Positions 8,738 to 18,080 of a DNA stretch of 64,000 nt are shown here, in pieces (position 1 is the first letter of the stretch; every line of letters begins with the position of its first letter). This DNA comes from Microbacterium atlanticum. Its GTDB lineage: Bacteria > Actinomycetota > Actinomycetes > Actinomycetales > Microbacteriaceae. The stretch is from NCBI RefSeq assembly GCF_015277815.1, contig NZ_CP063813.1, positions 3,286,001 through 3,350,000 of the forward strand, in the 5' to 3' direction. A model generated the notes under the pieces. That model had not been told where the DNA came from. It saw only the letters and a program-made list of their open reading frames with translations, and made no database searches. The position numbers were made by a program, and so were the translations under genes.

Positions 8738-9787
8738 ATGGGACCGACGATGCACGATGTCGCCCGGGTGGCCGGCGTCTCGATCAAGACGGTGTCGAAC
8801 GTCATCAACGACTATCCGCACGTGCGACCCGGCACCCGGGACCGGGTGAACGAGGCGATCGTGCAGCTGGACTACCGGCCCAATCTCTCGGCGCGGGGCC
8901 TGAGATCCGGTCGCACCGGCGTCATCGGGCTCGCGGTGCCGTCCCTGCGCGAGAACTACTTCGCCGAGCTCGCCGACGAGGTGATCAGGGCGGCCGAGAA
9001 GCGCGGGCTGGGCGTGATGGTGGAGCAGACCAGCGGCGACCGGGAGACGGAGCTGCGGGCCGTGTCGCGCAGCCGTCCCCGATTCCTCGACGGCATGCTG
9101 TTCAGCCCGGTGAGCCTCGGTCAGGAGGATGCCGACGCGCTGAGTGTGGACGCACCGCTCGTGCTCCTCGGCGAGCGCATCTTCGACGGCCCGACCGACC
9201 ACGTCACCATGCACAACACCTCTTCGGCGCAGGCGGCCGTCGAGCATCTGCTCTCGATCGGCCGCCGTCGCATCGCGCTGATCGGCGCCGACCACGAGGA
9301 CGACGACGAGGCGAGCTCGGCGAGCCTGCGCCTCAAAGGCTACCGGCGGGCCCTCGAGCAGGCTGGGATCGAGCAGGATCCGGCTCTCGTCCGGCACATG
9401 TCGATGAAGCAGTGGAACCGCGCCGGCGGCGCGTCGGCGACCCACGAGATGGTACGGGACGGCGTGGAGTTCGACGCCGTCTTCACGCTCAACGACACCC
9501 TCGGCCTCGGCGTGCTCCGCGCGCTGCGGGAGGAGGGCCTGCGCGTGCCCGACGACGTCGCCGTGATCGGCTTCGACAACATCGACGAGAGCAAGTACTC
9601 GGTCCCTTCGATGTCGACCGTCGACACCGGCCGTGCCCAGATCGCGTCGATCGCCGTCGACCGCCTCCTCGAGCGCATCACCGAGAAGGGAGAGCGGCGC
9701 AAGCCCGAGACGTTCAAGCCGCCCTTCCGCATCATCGCGCGCGAGTCCACGGGCTTCCCCGACGCCGACGACCCAGACGGCGCGTGA
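8738..9787 (+). CDS. LacI-family transcriptional regulator, divergent from importer operon
   Basis: This 349-residue protein has a LacI helix-turn-helix at residues ~5-25 (MHDVARVAGVSIKTVSNVIN), the hinge RPNLSARGLRSGRTG, then a sugar-binding-like domain with LLGERIFDGPTDHVTMHN and AVFTLNDTLGLGVLRAL. GGAGGG at 8729-8734 supports ATG 8738 over the internal ATG at 8750. Its divergent position next to the palindromes at 8515-8541 is the classic arrangement for a local repressor. It is not a close copy of the LacI at 2515, since the sensor domains differ throughout, so the two may answer to different sugars. Confidence 0.9.
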   Translation: MGPTMHDVARVAGVSIKTVSNVINDYPHVRPGTRDRVNEAIVQLDYRPNLSARGLRSGRTGVIGLAVPSLRENYFAELADEVIRAAEKRGLGVMVEQTSGDRETELRAVSRSRPRFLDGMLFSPVSLGQEDADALSVDAPLVLLGERIFDGPTDHVTMHNTSSAQAAVEHLLSIGRRRIALIGADHEDDDEASSASLRLKGYRRALEQAGIEQDPALVRHMSMKQWNRAGGASATHEMVRDGVEFDAVFTLNDTLGLGVLRALREEGLRVPDDVAVIGFDNIDESKYSVPSMSTVDTGRAQIASIAVDRLLERITEKGERRKPETFKPPFRIIARESTGFPDADDPDGA

Positions 9788-9811
9788 CGGCCCGTCCGAC
9801 GGCGCGCCGCG

Positions 9812-12800
9812 TCAGATGACGCCTTCCGACCACGGGTCGGGGTTGCCGAAGCGATGCGCCGTGATGGTCACGGACTGCTCGTGCAGGAACGGCAGCAGCT
9901 CGAGGCGCCCCGCCGTGGTCACCTCGTTGTCGTACACTGCGAGGTCGGGGTCGCCGCCGGTCGCCTCGGCCAGTCGCCGCTGGAGCGCGGCGACGGAGCC
10001 CTGCGGTCCGATCAGGCGCACCCGTGACGGCCGCGGCGCCGGATCGGCGTCGGCGGCCGCCGCGACGATGTCCTCGCTTCGGGTGAGGCGCTCCAGCCAC
10101 TGGTCCTCGGTCTCGACGAACACGCCCACGCCCTCGTCGGCCAGCACGCGCCGCACCGCGGCCGGCAGGCCGACGGGCGCACTGAGGGTCAGCGCGGACC
10201 CGGCCCGGAGCCCGGCGACGGCGACACGGAGCACGGCCTGCCACGAGGCATCCGCCGTCGCGCGCACGGCCACCGAGGGGATCGGCCGGTAGCGGAACAG
10301 GTTGCGCTCGATGCCGAGCCCCGAGACGTCCTTGACCTGGCCGAACTCGCGGTCCCACGCGATCGCATCCGACAGCGCGCCGCGGCGGAGCCACTCGAAC
10401 GCCTCGTAGCCCAGCGACGGCTGCGCCGCCTCGATGAGCGACACGATGCGGGTGTCCAGGCCGCGGAGGTGGAGGGTTCCCGAGACCGGGGACCCCGAGG
10501 TCGGCCGCCAGCGTCCCAGGCCGATGAGGTAGTTCGGCCCACCGGCCTTCGCGCCCGCTCCGACCGACGACCGCTTCCAGCCGCCGAACGGCTGACGCTG
10601 CACGATGGCACCGGTGATGCCGCGGTTGACGTAGAGGTTGCCGGCCTCGACGCGGTCGAGCCACATCGCCAGGTCGTCGGGGTGCTGCGTGTACAGGCCG
10701 GCGGTGAGCCCGTACGCGACGGCGTTCTGCAGCTCGATCGCGTGCGACAGCGACGTCGCGTGCATGATCCCGAGCACGGGTCCGAAGAACTCCTCGCGGT
10801 GGAATCGCGAGCCCGGCTGCACACCGGTACGGATGCCGGGGCGCCACAGCCTTCCGGCGTACTCGGGGCCCCCGTCCACGGGCTGCGGCTCGACCAGCCA
10901 GCTCTCCCCCTCCTCGAGGGTCGTCAGGGCCCACTCGAGCTTCCCGCTCGGAGCTTCCACGACCGGCCCGACCTCGCTGAGCGGATCGGACGGCGGTCCG
11001 ACGCGGAGCGAGGCGGCGGCATCCACCAACTGCCGCGCGAAGCGCTGCGAGTGCCCGACCGGGCCGACGAGGATCGCCAGCGACGCGGCCGAGCACTTCT
11101 GCCCGGCGTGCCCGAACGCGCTCTTGACGAGGTCGGATGCCGCGAGGTCGAGGTCCGCCGTCGGCATGACGATCATCGCGTTCTTGCCGCTCGTCTCGGC
11201 GAGGAGCGGCAGGTCGGGCCGCCACGAGCGGAACAGTGCGGCGGTCTCCCACGAACCGGTGAGGATGACCCGGTCGACGTCCGGGTGCGACACCAGCGCC
11301 TGGCCGAGCGCGCCCTCGTCGATGTCGACCAGCGCCAAGACGTCGCGCGGCACGCCGGCCTCCCACAGCGCCTCCGCGACGACGGCCGCACAGCGACGGG
11401 CCTGCGGCGCGGGCTTGAAGACGACGCCCGATCCTGCGGCGAGCGCGGCGAGCACGCCGCCGGCGGGGATCGCGATCGGGAAGTTCCACGGCGGGGTGAC
11501 CAGCGTCAGCCGCGCCGGCTCGAACACGGCGCCGCTCACGCGGTCGAGCTCGCGCGCGGTCGCGGCGTAATAGCCGGCGAAGTCCACGGCCTCGCTCACC
11601 TCGACGTCGGCCTCGGCGAACACCTTGCCCGTCTCGGACGCGGCCACCTCGATGAGCTCGCCGCGGCGGGCCTCCAGCGCACGCGCCGCGGCCGCGAGCA
11701 CCGCACCGCGCTCGACAGCCGGGGTGGCGCCCCACGAGGCCGCGCCGTCGCGGACGCGGGCGACGATCGTCTGGAGTGCGGCCTCGTCGGTGACCGCGGC
11801 CGCCGCGAGCGTCTCGTCGCCGGCACGCGAGGTTGCGATCCGGGTCAGGATGCCGCGCGCCCACGTGCGGTTGGCCGGCAGGGCGGGGTCGCTGTCGGGC
11901 GTGTTGCCGAATCCGGGCGCGCCGGCGACGGCGGCACCGGACTCGCGCGGCGCGAACACGGCGGTCTCGACGAACGCGTCCGCGCCGAACACCTGCTCGG
12001 GGACGACGCGCTCCATCGGCACCGTGTCGCCGTCCGCCGCCACCGTCCGCGCGATGCCCAGCACCGCCTGCGTCAGTGCGAGGTCACCCTCCGGCTCGGC
12101 GGGGCGGCGCACCCGCGATCCGGTCAGCGGGGCGGCATCCGGCGAATCGTCGACGGCCTCCGCAGCGGTCCGGTCCTGCTGACGGCGGGGACCCGTGAGG
12201 AGTCGGGGGTCGTCGGCCCGCGCGAGGGAGGAGAGGAATCGGTCCCGCTCCCGCGCGAACATCGCCGGATCATCGGCGAGGTCGAACGCGGCCGAGAGGA
12301 AGTTGTCGCTCGACGCGTTCTCCTCGAGGCGCCGCACGAGGTAGCTGATGGCGACGTCGAACTCGTCGGGACGGACCACCGGCACGTACAGGAGAACGTG
12401 GCCGACGTCGCGAGCCACCGCGTCGACCTGGCCCTGCGCCATGCCCAGCAGCATCTCGAATTCGAGAGCATCGCGGACGCCGGTCTCCCCTGCGAGCAGC
12501 CACGCGTACGCGATGTCGAAGAGGTTGTGGCCGGCGACGCCGATCCGCACCGCGGCGGTGTGCTCGGGCTGCAGGGCGTAGCGGAGGCAGCGGATGTAGT
12601 TCGCGTCCGAGTCCACCTTGGTGTCGTAGGTGGCCAGCGGCCAGCCGTGCATGACGGCGTCCACGCGCTCCATCGCGAGGTTGGCACCCTTGACCAGCCG
12701 GATCTTGATGCGCGCACCCCCGTCGCCGACGCGCTTGCGCGCCCAGTCCGTCAGGCGCTGCAGTGCGGGCAGCGCATCGGGCAGGTACGCCTGCAGCACG

Positions 12801-13606
12801 ATGCCGGCCTCCAGCGGGTGCAGCCGGGGATCCTCGAGGAGCCGCATGAAGACCGCGATCGTGAGGTCGAGGTCGCGGTACTCCTCCATGTCGAGGTTGA
12901 TGAAGGTGCGGTCGCCCGCGGCGCTCAGGTACAGGGGCAGGAGCCGCTCGACGACCTTGTCGACGACCTCGTCGAAGGCCCACATCGAGATGTGGCTCGC
13001 GATCGCCGAGACCTTCACCGACACGTAGTCCACATCGGGGCGGCGTATCAGCTCGTGGATCCCCTCGAGGCGCCGCAGCGCCTCGTCCTCGCCGAGCACG
13101 GCCTCTCCGAGGAGGTTCAGGTTCAGCCGCGCCCCGGTCTCGCGCAGGCGCGCGATCGCCGGGCCGAGCTTCTCGGGTCGCGCGTCGACGACCAGGTGCC
13201 CGACCATCTCACGCAGCACCCGCCGCGCGATCGGCACGACGGGTGTCGGCAGCACCGGCGCGACGACACCGCCCACCCGCACGGCGGAGCGCAGATACCA
13301 GGGAAGGAATCCCGGGACCAGCGGCGCGACGCGGTGGAGATGGGATGCCGCCGCCGACAGGCTCTCCGGTCGCATGACGCCGTCCACGAAGCCGATCGTG
13401 AACGGCAATCCCCGCGGGTCCTTCAGCACCCCGGCGAGCCGCTCGGCCGCGGGGTCGACGTCGGCCTGGGCGCTCTCGGCGATCCAGCGCTCCGCGAGGG
13501 CGACGGCATCCTCCGCCAGCTTCCGGCCGGCTGCCTCTTCCATTCGCTCTCCCGCTGTCAGGTCGTCACGGCGTGCGCTTCCAGACTGCACCTCGATGTG
13601 CTGCAT
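9812..13606 (-). CDS. putA: Bifunctional proline dehydrogenase / glutamate-semialdehyde dehydrogenase
   Basis: This ~1,264-residue enzyme oxidises proline to glutamate in two steps. The FAD-dependent proline dehydrogenase barrel occupies roughly residues 130-480, with AYLPDALPALQRL, KIRLVKGANLAMER and RIGVAGHNLFDIAYAW. The aldehyde dehydrogenase domain follows at ~570-1020, with PWNFPIAIPAGG, LAETSGKN (general-base Glu) and GHAGQKCSA (catalytic Cys ~838). The C-terminal ~200 residues are the usual PutA tail. There is no N-terminal ribbon-helix-helix DNA-binding domain, so it is not itself a repressor. ATG 13606 is used here; ATG 13543, with GGGAGAG upstream, is an equally possible start that removes 21 residues. 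The divergent LysR gene is the likely regulator. Confidence 0.93.
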   Translation of the reverse strand: MQHIEVQSGSARRDDLTAGERMEEAAGRKLAEDAVALAERWIAESAQADVDPAAERLAGVLKDPRGLPFTIGFVDGVMRPESLSAAASHLHRVAPLVPGFLPWYLRSAVRVGGVVAPVLPTPVVPIARRVLREMVGHLVVDARPEKLGPAIARLRETGARLNLNLLGEAVLGEDEALRRLEGIHELIRRPDVDYVSVKVSAIASHISMWAFDEVVDKVVERLLPLYLSAAGDRTFINLDMEEYRDLDLTIAVFMRLLEDPRLHPLEAGIVLQAYLPDALPALQRLTDWARKRVGDGGARIKIRLVKGANLAMERVDAVMHGWPLATYDTKVDSDANYIRCLRYALQPEHTAAVRIGVAGHNLFDIAYAWLLAGETGVRDALEFEMLLGMAQGQVDAVARDVGHVLLYVPVVRPDEFDVAISYLVRRLEENASSDNFLSAAFDLADDPAMFARERDRFLSSLARADDPRLLTGPRRQQDRTAAEAVDDSPDAAPLTGSRVRRPAEPEGDLALTQAVLGIARTVAADGDTVPMERVVPEQVFGADAFVETAVFAPRESGAAVAGAPGFGNTPDSDPALPANRTWARGILTRIATSRAGDETLAAAAVTDEAALQTIVARVRDGAASWGATPAVERGAVLAAAARALEARRGELIEVAASETGKVFAEADVEVSEAVDFAGYYAATARELDRVSGAVFEPARLTLVTPPWNFPIAIPAGGVLAALAAGSGVVFKPAPQARRCAAVVAEALWEAGVPRDVLALVDIDEGALGQALVSHPDVDRVILTGSWETAALFRSWRPDLPLLAETSGKNAMIVMPTADLDLAASDLVKSAFGHAGQKCSAASLAILVGPVGHSQRFARQLVDAAASLRVGPPSDPLSEVGPVVEAPSGKLEWALTTLEEGESWLVEPQPVDGGPEYAGRLWRPGIRTGVQPGSRFHREEFFGPVLGIMHATSLSHAIELQNAVAYGLTAGLYTQHPDDLAMWLDRVEAGNLYVNRGITGAIVQRQPFGGWKRSSVGAGAKAGGPNYLIGLGRWRPTSGSPVSGTLHLRGLDTRIVSLIEAAQPSLGYEAFEWLRRGALSDAIAWDREFGQVKDVSGLGIERNLFRYRPIPSVAVRATADASWQAVLRVAVAGLRAGSALTLSAPVGLPAAVRRVLADEGVGVFVETEDQWLERLTRSEDIVAAAADADPAPRPSRVRLIGPQGSVAALQRRLAEATGGDPDLAVYDNEVTTAGRLELLPFLHEQSVTITAHRFGNPDPWSEGVI

Positions 13607-13678
13607 GACCCCCAGCCTGCGGCATCCATTCGTTCGTGAAAAGCGATCAACTATGATTCTCACCGTTCGTTTTCTTCG

Positions 13679-14590
13679 ATGGGATGCCCCGTGTTCGAAC
13701 TCCGCCGGCTCCGCCTGCTGCACGAGCTCTCGCTGCGCGGCACGCTGGCCGCGGTGGCGGCGGCGCTGTCGTACAGCCCGTCGACGATCTCCCAGCAGCT
13801 CGCGCAGCTCGAGAAGGAGGCGGGCGTGCCGCTGCTCGCTCCGGAGGGCCGGCGGGTGCGGCTCACCGAGCACGGCGAGGTCCTGGCGGCGCACGCGGCG
13901 CGCGCCCTCGACCTCGATGAGCGCGCACGCGGCGAGCTCGAGTCCCTCCATCCGGGACTGGCTCCGGTGCGCGTCGCCGTGATGCAGACGGCGGCGCTGA
14001 CCATCGTCCCGGCCGCGCTCGCGCTGCTGGCAGACCGAGCCGGGCACCTCCGCATCGAACTGGTCGAGATGCCGCCCGAGCAGGGACTCTTCGAGCTGGC
14101 CGCCCGCAGCGTCGACCTCGTGATCGCCGAGCAGTACCCCGGCCACACCCGCCCGCTTGCGGAGGGCATCGACCGCGAGAGCCTGGGCACCGACCCCGTG
14201 CGCGTGGCGGTCCCTGCCGGGGATCCCGCCGCGTCGCTGGCCGAGCTACGCGACCGCGTGTGGGTCATGGAGCCGGCGGGCACCGCCGCCCGGCTGTGGG
14301 CCGTCCAGCAGTGCCGGGCCGTCGGATTCGAGCCGGATATCCGCTTCGAGCTGGCCGATCTGTCGGCTCACGCCCGCCTGATCGCCGCCGGCCAGGCCGT
14401 GGGAGTGCTGCCCGACCTCTTATGGGGAGGCGCCCCGGCGCCGGTCTCCTCCGTCGAGCTCCCCGGCCGTCCGGCGCGTGAGATCTTCCTCGCCCAGCGG
14501 GCGTCGTCACAGGGCCGGGCGGGGATCACCGAGGTGCGCGGCGCGCTGCGCGACGCGTTCCCGGCGCAGGGACGCAGCACCGCCGGCTGA
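13679..14590 (+). CDS. LysR-family transcriptional regulator (probable putA regulator)
   Basis: This ~303-residue regulator has an N-terminal winged HTH (RLRLLHELSLRGTLAAVAAALSYS, then STISQQLAQLEKEAGVPLL) and a C-terminal substrate-binding-like domain. It diverges from putA across only 72 bases, so a single bound regulator could control both promoters. Neither ATG 13679 nor GTG 13691 (which would give the family-typical N-terminus FELRRLRLL) has a clear ribosome site, so the start is uncertain by four residues. Proline as effector is inferred from position only. Confidence 0.85.
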   Translation: MGCPVFELRRLRLLHELSLRGTLAAVAAALSYSPSTISQQLAQLEKEAGVPLLAPEGRRVRLTEHGEVLAAHAARALDLDERARGELESLHPGLAPVRVAVMQTAALTIVPAALALLADRAGHLRIELVEMPPEQGLFELAARSVDLVIAEQYPGHTRPLAEGIDRESLGTDPVRVAVPAGDPAASLAELRDRVWVMEPAGTAARLWAVQQCRAVGFEPDIRFELADLSAHARLIAAGQAVGVLPDLLWGGAPAPVSSVELPGRPAREIFLAQRASSQGRAGITEVRGALRDAFPAQGRSTAG

Positions 14591-14609
14591 CGGAGCGCTG
14601 CGGACGCGG

Positions 14610-14640
14610 CGAGCGCCCGGGAGCCACGCCCGGGCGCTCG
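14610..14640. terminator. Hairpin between convergent LysR and coiled-coil genes
   Basis: A perfect 12-bp stem, CGAGCGCCCGGG at 14610-14621 with its complement at 14629-14640, surrounds a 7-base loop. There is no U-run, but its placement between two convergent stops fits a terminator. Confidence 0.6.
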
Positions 14641-14649
14641 GAGGTCTCG

Positions 14650-15291
14650 TCAGGCGCGGTCTGGACGCCTCGTGCGAGGATCATCGTCGGCAGCGGTCCC
14701 GCGGGCGGCGGTCGTGTCGTCGACCGCGTCGTCGCGGTACTCCCGCCGCATGCCGTCGTCCGACACGCCCACGGGCGTTCCCGACCGCTCACCGGAGTGC
14801 GTGTCAGCGGTTCGGGCATCGGCGTGCTCGTCCGTGCGCATGTCCCGTGCGGCGGTCGTCGTGTGCCGGTCACCGGCATCGACCGCAGGAGCGCTGTGGC
14901 CGGCGTCTGAGACGTACGGGTCGACGTCGTCCGCCTTGCGCAGCCGCTCGGCCTGCTCGGCGCGGAGCTTGGCGGCGTCGGCCTCGTGCTCGTCGATGGT
15001 GCTCTGGCGCTTCTCCACGTCGATCGACGCCTGCGCGGCGCGTGCGCGCGCCTGCTCGGCGGCCGCCGTCGCCGCCGCCGCGTCCGCGCGGGCCTGCGCC
15101 ACCTCGGCCTCGTGCTCCCGCGCCTTCAGCTCCGTCTCACGCGCCTCGGCACGCAGCTTCTCCGCCTTCTCGTGCTGGGCCTGCTCGCGCTTCTGCCGGC
15201 GGCCCCGCGACGACAGCAGCAGCGCCACGACGACGATCGCAGCGACGACCACGACGGCGACGATGATCCAGATCAGGGTGGTCGTATCCAC
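14650..15291 (-). CDS. Single-pass membrane protein with charged coiled coil
   Basis: This is a 213-residue protein of unknown function. GTG 15291 is preceded by GGGAGAAGG. It is followed by one membrane helix at residues ~5-28 (TTTLIWIIVAVVVVAAIVV), a basic stretch (SSRGRRQKREQ), then a long Ala/Glu/Arg-rich heptad region (~35-130) predicted to form a coiled coil, and finally a disordered Asp/Thr/Arg-rich tail. The topology suggests a membrane-tethered cytoplasmic rod. It stands alone, convergent with LysR and divergent from the phytochrome gene. No catalytic motif is visible. Confidence 0.7.
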   Translation of the reverse strand: MDTTTLIWIIVAVVVVAAIVVVALLLSSRGRRQKREQAQHEKAEKLRAEARETELKAREHEAEVAQARADAAAATAAAEQARARAAQASIDVEKRQSTIDEHEADAAKLRAEQAERLRKADDVDPYVSDAGHSAPAVDAGDRHTTTAARDMRTDEHADARTADTHSGERSGTPVGVSDDGMRREYRDDAVDDTTAARGTAADDDPRTRRPDRA

Positions 15292-15491
15292 GGCCCCTTC
15301 TCCCTCCGGCGCCGGCGGGGTGCCGACGCCACCACCGTCAGCGAAGCGCGCGGGCGCGGGTCCGCGCAAACCCATTGCGTCGTCGAGGAGCCTGCGCTAT
15401 CACGGGGATGAGACCTTTGGCCTGTCGGAGCGGCCCGCCTAAGATGGGAAGACTCGCCGGCGCAGTCCCCCCGTCCGCCCACGATTGCAGC

Positions 15492-17459
15492 ATGAAGGGC
15501 CTCGCGTTGACCGACGTACCCGCTCTCACCTTCAACGGTGACCTTCCCGGCGACGACGCCGAGGTGCTCCGCCTGCGGGAATGCTCGACGGAGCCCATCC
15601 GCACCATCGGCGCGATCCAGTCGCACGGCATCCTGTTCGCGATCGACGAGGTCACCGGCGTCGTCGTGGCCGCGAGCGCGAACGCCGAGTCGTGGCTGGG
15701 GCGCGACCTGCGCGAGGCGGGGAGCGAGATGGTCACGTGGTCGATCGGCCACGGCGTCGCCGTGGACCCGGTCCGGGCGGAGTTCGAGGGCACGCTCTAC
15801 GACGTCATCGCCCATCGCGGCACCTCGCCGCTGCTGCTCGAACTCGAGCCGGTGGTCCCCGAGCTAGAGTACGTCCGCACCGGCGTCGTCGGCGCCATCC
15901 AGCGGCTCGCAGGCATCAGCGACCCGGACGAGCTGCGCCGTGAGGCCGCCCGGGAGATCAAGAGGATCACCGGCTACGACCGGGTGATGTGCTACCACTT
16001 CCACGACGACGCGCACGGCCAGGTCGTCGCGGACGAGCGCGAGCCCGACATGGAGCCCTACTTCGGCCTCCACTTCCCGGCATCCGACATCCCGGTCCAG
16101 GCCCGGTCGCTGTACATCGAGAAGCGCTCCCGCGTCATCGCCGACACCGAGGACGCCGGGACACCGATCCACACGCTGCTGCCGGAGGAGAGCCCGCTCG
16201 ACCTCGGCCTCACCGAACTCCGGGCTGTGTCGCCGCACCACCTTCAGTTCATGCGCAACATGGGCCAGGCCTCGACGGTCTCGTTCGGCATCGTGATGAA
16301 CGACCAGCTGGTCGGCATGTTCACCTGCGCCCACCGCACCCCTCGGCGCATTCCGGTTCTCCTGCGCCGCGCTCTCGAGGTGCTGGCCTCCCAGGTGGCC
16401 TCTCAGCTCGCCTCGGCCGAGCAGATCCGCAAGCTGCGCCGCCAGCTCGAGTCGCGGGAGCGGCGGATCGCCCTCACCGCGCCGCTCTACGGCCGTGCCG
16501 ATGCCGGGACGGTGCTCATGAGCGGGGAGCGCACCGTGCTGGACGTGGTGCCCGCCGACGGCGCGGTGCTCCGGCTGGGCGATGCGGTCGAGACGGTCGG
16601 CGTCGTCCCCCCTCCCGAGCGTCTGTTCGCCGTCGTGGACGAGCTCGGTCCGGGCCGCTTCCGCTGGGAGGCGCTGCCCATCGAGCGCCCGGAGCTGGCC
16701 GTGGAGATCCCCGGGGTCACGGGGCTCCTGGTCGTTCCGCTCGGCAGCGACGGCGACCGGCTGGTGTTCGTCCGCAGCGAGGTCGCGCGCACCGTGGAGT
16801 GGCTGGGCGATCAGCGACCCGAGAACCGCGACGGCCCCCTCTCCCCGCGGCGATCGTTCTCCGCGTGGCAGGAGAGCGTGATGGGCCGGAGCCTCCCGTG
16901 GGGCGACCACGCCCAGGACGCGTACGACCTCGGCGAAGACATCCGCTCCGCGATGGCGGCCCGCACCCAGGCGGAGCTGGCCGAGCTGGCGCTGCGCGAC
17001 GCGCTCACCGGGCTGCACAACCGCCGATACCTCGACGATCGCCTCGACGGCCTCCTCAGCGGCACCGAGAAGGCGGTCGCGCTCGTCTTCCTCGACCTCG
17101 ACGACTTCAAGATCGTCAACGACACCCACGGGCACGAGATGGGCGATGCGGTGCTGGCCGCGATCGGCCGGCGCCTGAGCGGCGTCGCCCGGACGACCGA
17201 CGTGGTCGTGCGACTGGGAGGCGACGAGTTCGTGATCGTGTGCGTCGACGCGGGACCTGCCGAGGCCGCCGCGGTCGCGAGCCGGGCGCTGGCCGCGATC
17301 ACCGAGCCGATCGTGCTGCGCGACGTCGAGATCCGTGTGCATGCGTCGGCCGGCGTCGTCGCCGCCGAGCGCGGCGCAACGGCGAGCGAGCTGCTGGACG
17401 CCGCGGACGCCGCGATGTACCGCGCAAAGCGCGGAGGCGGCGGCCGCGTCTCAGCGTGA
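15492..17459 (+). CDS. Bacteriophytochrome fused to a diguanylate cyclase (PAS-GAF-PHY-GGDEF)
   Basis: This 655-residue photoreceptor has no histidine kinase domain. Residues ~25-130 form PAS_2, with the biliverdin-attachment Cys31 in RECSTEPI. GAF (~150-310) carries the phytochrome motif FPASDIPVQARSLY and the chromophore-pocket SPHHLQFMRNMG. PHY (~320-490) contains the tongue motif PRRSF at ~452-456. A helix joins it to the GGDEF domain (~500-655), with DALTGLHNRR, LVFLDLDDFK, an intact GGDEF at 576-580 and an RxxD inhibitory site (RTTD) five residues before it. The protein should therefore make c-di-GMP under red/far-red control. ATG 15492 starts just before the PAS domain. No heme oxygenase gene for biliverdin synthesis is adjacent. 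An EAL enzyme lies 600 bases downstream. Confidence 0.93.
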   Translation: MKGLALTDVPALTFNGDLPGDDAEVLRLRECSTEPIRTIGAIQSHGILFAIDEVTGVVVAASANAESWLGRDLREAGSEMVTWSIGHGVAVDPVRAEFEGTLYDVIAHRGTSPLLLELEPVVPELEYVRTGVVGAIQRLAGISDPDELRREAAREIKRITGYDRVMCYHFHDDAHGQVVADEREPDMEPYFGLHFPASDIPVQARSLYIEKRSRVIADTEDAGTPIHTLLPEESPLDLGLTELRAVSPHHLQFMRNMGQASTVSFGIVMNDQLVGMFTCAHRTPRRIPVLLRRALEVLASQVASQLASAEQIRKLRRQLESRERRIALTAPLYGRADAGTVLMSGERTVLDVVPADGAVLRLGDAVETVGVVPPPERLFAVVDELGPGRFRWEALPIERPELAVEIPGVTGLLVVPLGSDGDRLVFVRSEVARTVEWLGDQRPENRDGPLSPRRSFSAWQESVMGRSLPWGDHAQDAYDLGEDIRSAMAARTQAELAELALRDALTGLHNRRYLDDRLDGLLSGTEKAVALVFLDLDDFKIVNDTHGHEMGDAVLAAIGRRLSGVARTTDVVVRLGGDEFVIVCVDAGPAEAAAVASRALAAITEPIVLRDVEIRVHASAGVVAAERGATASELLDAADAAMYRAKRGGGGRVSA

Positions 17460-17753
17460 GGGAAGCTCCGGCTCGGGCACGATGCGCAGACCCCCCGATG
17501 AGTTCGCGGTGTCGACGAGCTCCTGCAGCCACAGACGGTTGATCTCGGGCATCGGCGCCTCGTACTCGAAGCGCAGGGTCGTCACCGGCGAGATCCACAT
17601 CGCCTGACGCACGGATGTCTTGTCGTCGACGATGGCGAACGACAGGTTCTCGCGTCGACGCAGCTTGGCCATGATGACGAGCTCGACATGCGCGAGCGCC
17701 CGGTCGTCGATGGTGAAGGACGCCGGCGGGGAGCCGTAGTGAAGTGTGCCCAC
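17451..17753 (-). CDS. Conserved small protein, paralogue of the gene at 19002
   Basis: This is a 100-residue protein with a GTG start at 17753. It shares the order MGTL.Y, ASF.IDDR.LAH...VI.AKLRR.E, the run ISPVTTLRFEYE and the ending ANSSGGLRIVPEPE with the product of 19002-19316, so the two are clear paralogues. The family is common in Microbacteriaceae, and some database entries name it, probably wrongly, after ATP-dependent DNA ligase. I recognise no catalytic motif. It converges on the phytochrome gene, overlapping its last 9 bases, and diverges from the gene at 17796 by 42 bases. Confidence 0.72.
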   Translation of the reverse strand: MGTLHYGSPPASFTIDDRALAHVELVIMAKLRRRENLSFAIVDDKTSVRQAMWISPVTTLRFEYEAPMPEINRLWLQELVDTANSSGGLRIVPEPELPSR

Positions 17754-17795
17754 CCCACGATCCTACGTGGCACGGCCAGCAGGTACGCTGGGCCC

Positions 17796-18065
17796 ATGGC
17801 GATCGTGAACCGGCTGACTGTCGATGGACGCGACTACTTCCTCCCCGACCCCGTCACGGAGCTCAAGAACAGCATCCTCGAGGCGATCAAGGCGGGCGGC
17901 GGCTACGTCAACGTTCCTCCCCTGCGCGGCGGCCCCGGGGTCGACATCCTCTTCTCGCCGGGGATGCCCGTGACCTGGTCGCAGTTCGAGGTCGGCGACA
18001 CCGCGCCCAGTGCCGGTGCACCGGTCGACGAGATCTCCGACGACGTGGCCGACTACGGCCTCTGA
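17796..18065 (+). CDS. Small conserved hypothetical protein
   Basis: This 89-residue protein starts at ATG 17796 with the pattern VDGRDYFLPDPVTELKNSILEAI, then a Gly/Pro-rich stretch with VDILFSPGMPVTW, and an acidic C-terminus. There is no membrane segment or signal peptide, and I do not recognise its function. It sits between the two c-di-GMP enzymes, diverging from the small paralogue at 17451 and ending 15 bases before the convergent EAL gene. It has normal codon use for this genome. Confidence 0.65.
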   Translation: MAIVNRLTVDGRDYFLPDPVTELKNSILEAIKAGGGYVNVPPLRGGPGVDILFSPGMPVTWSQFEVGDTAPSAGAPVDEISDDVADYGL

Positions 18066-18080
18066 CCGGACGGTCCGCGC

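Noticed and set aside
10469..13639. 1,056-codon plus-strand frame opposite putA
   Set aside because: High G+C leaves the opposite frame open; its translation is Arg/Gly/His-rich and lacks any domain, while putA shows both enzyme domains.
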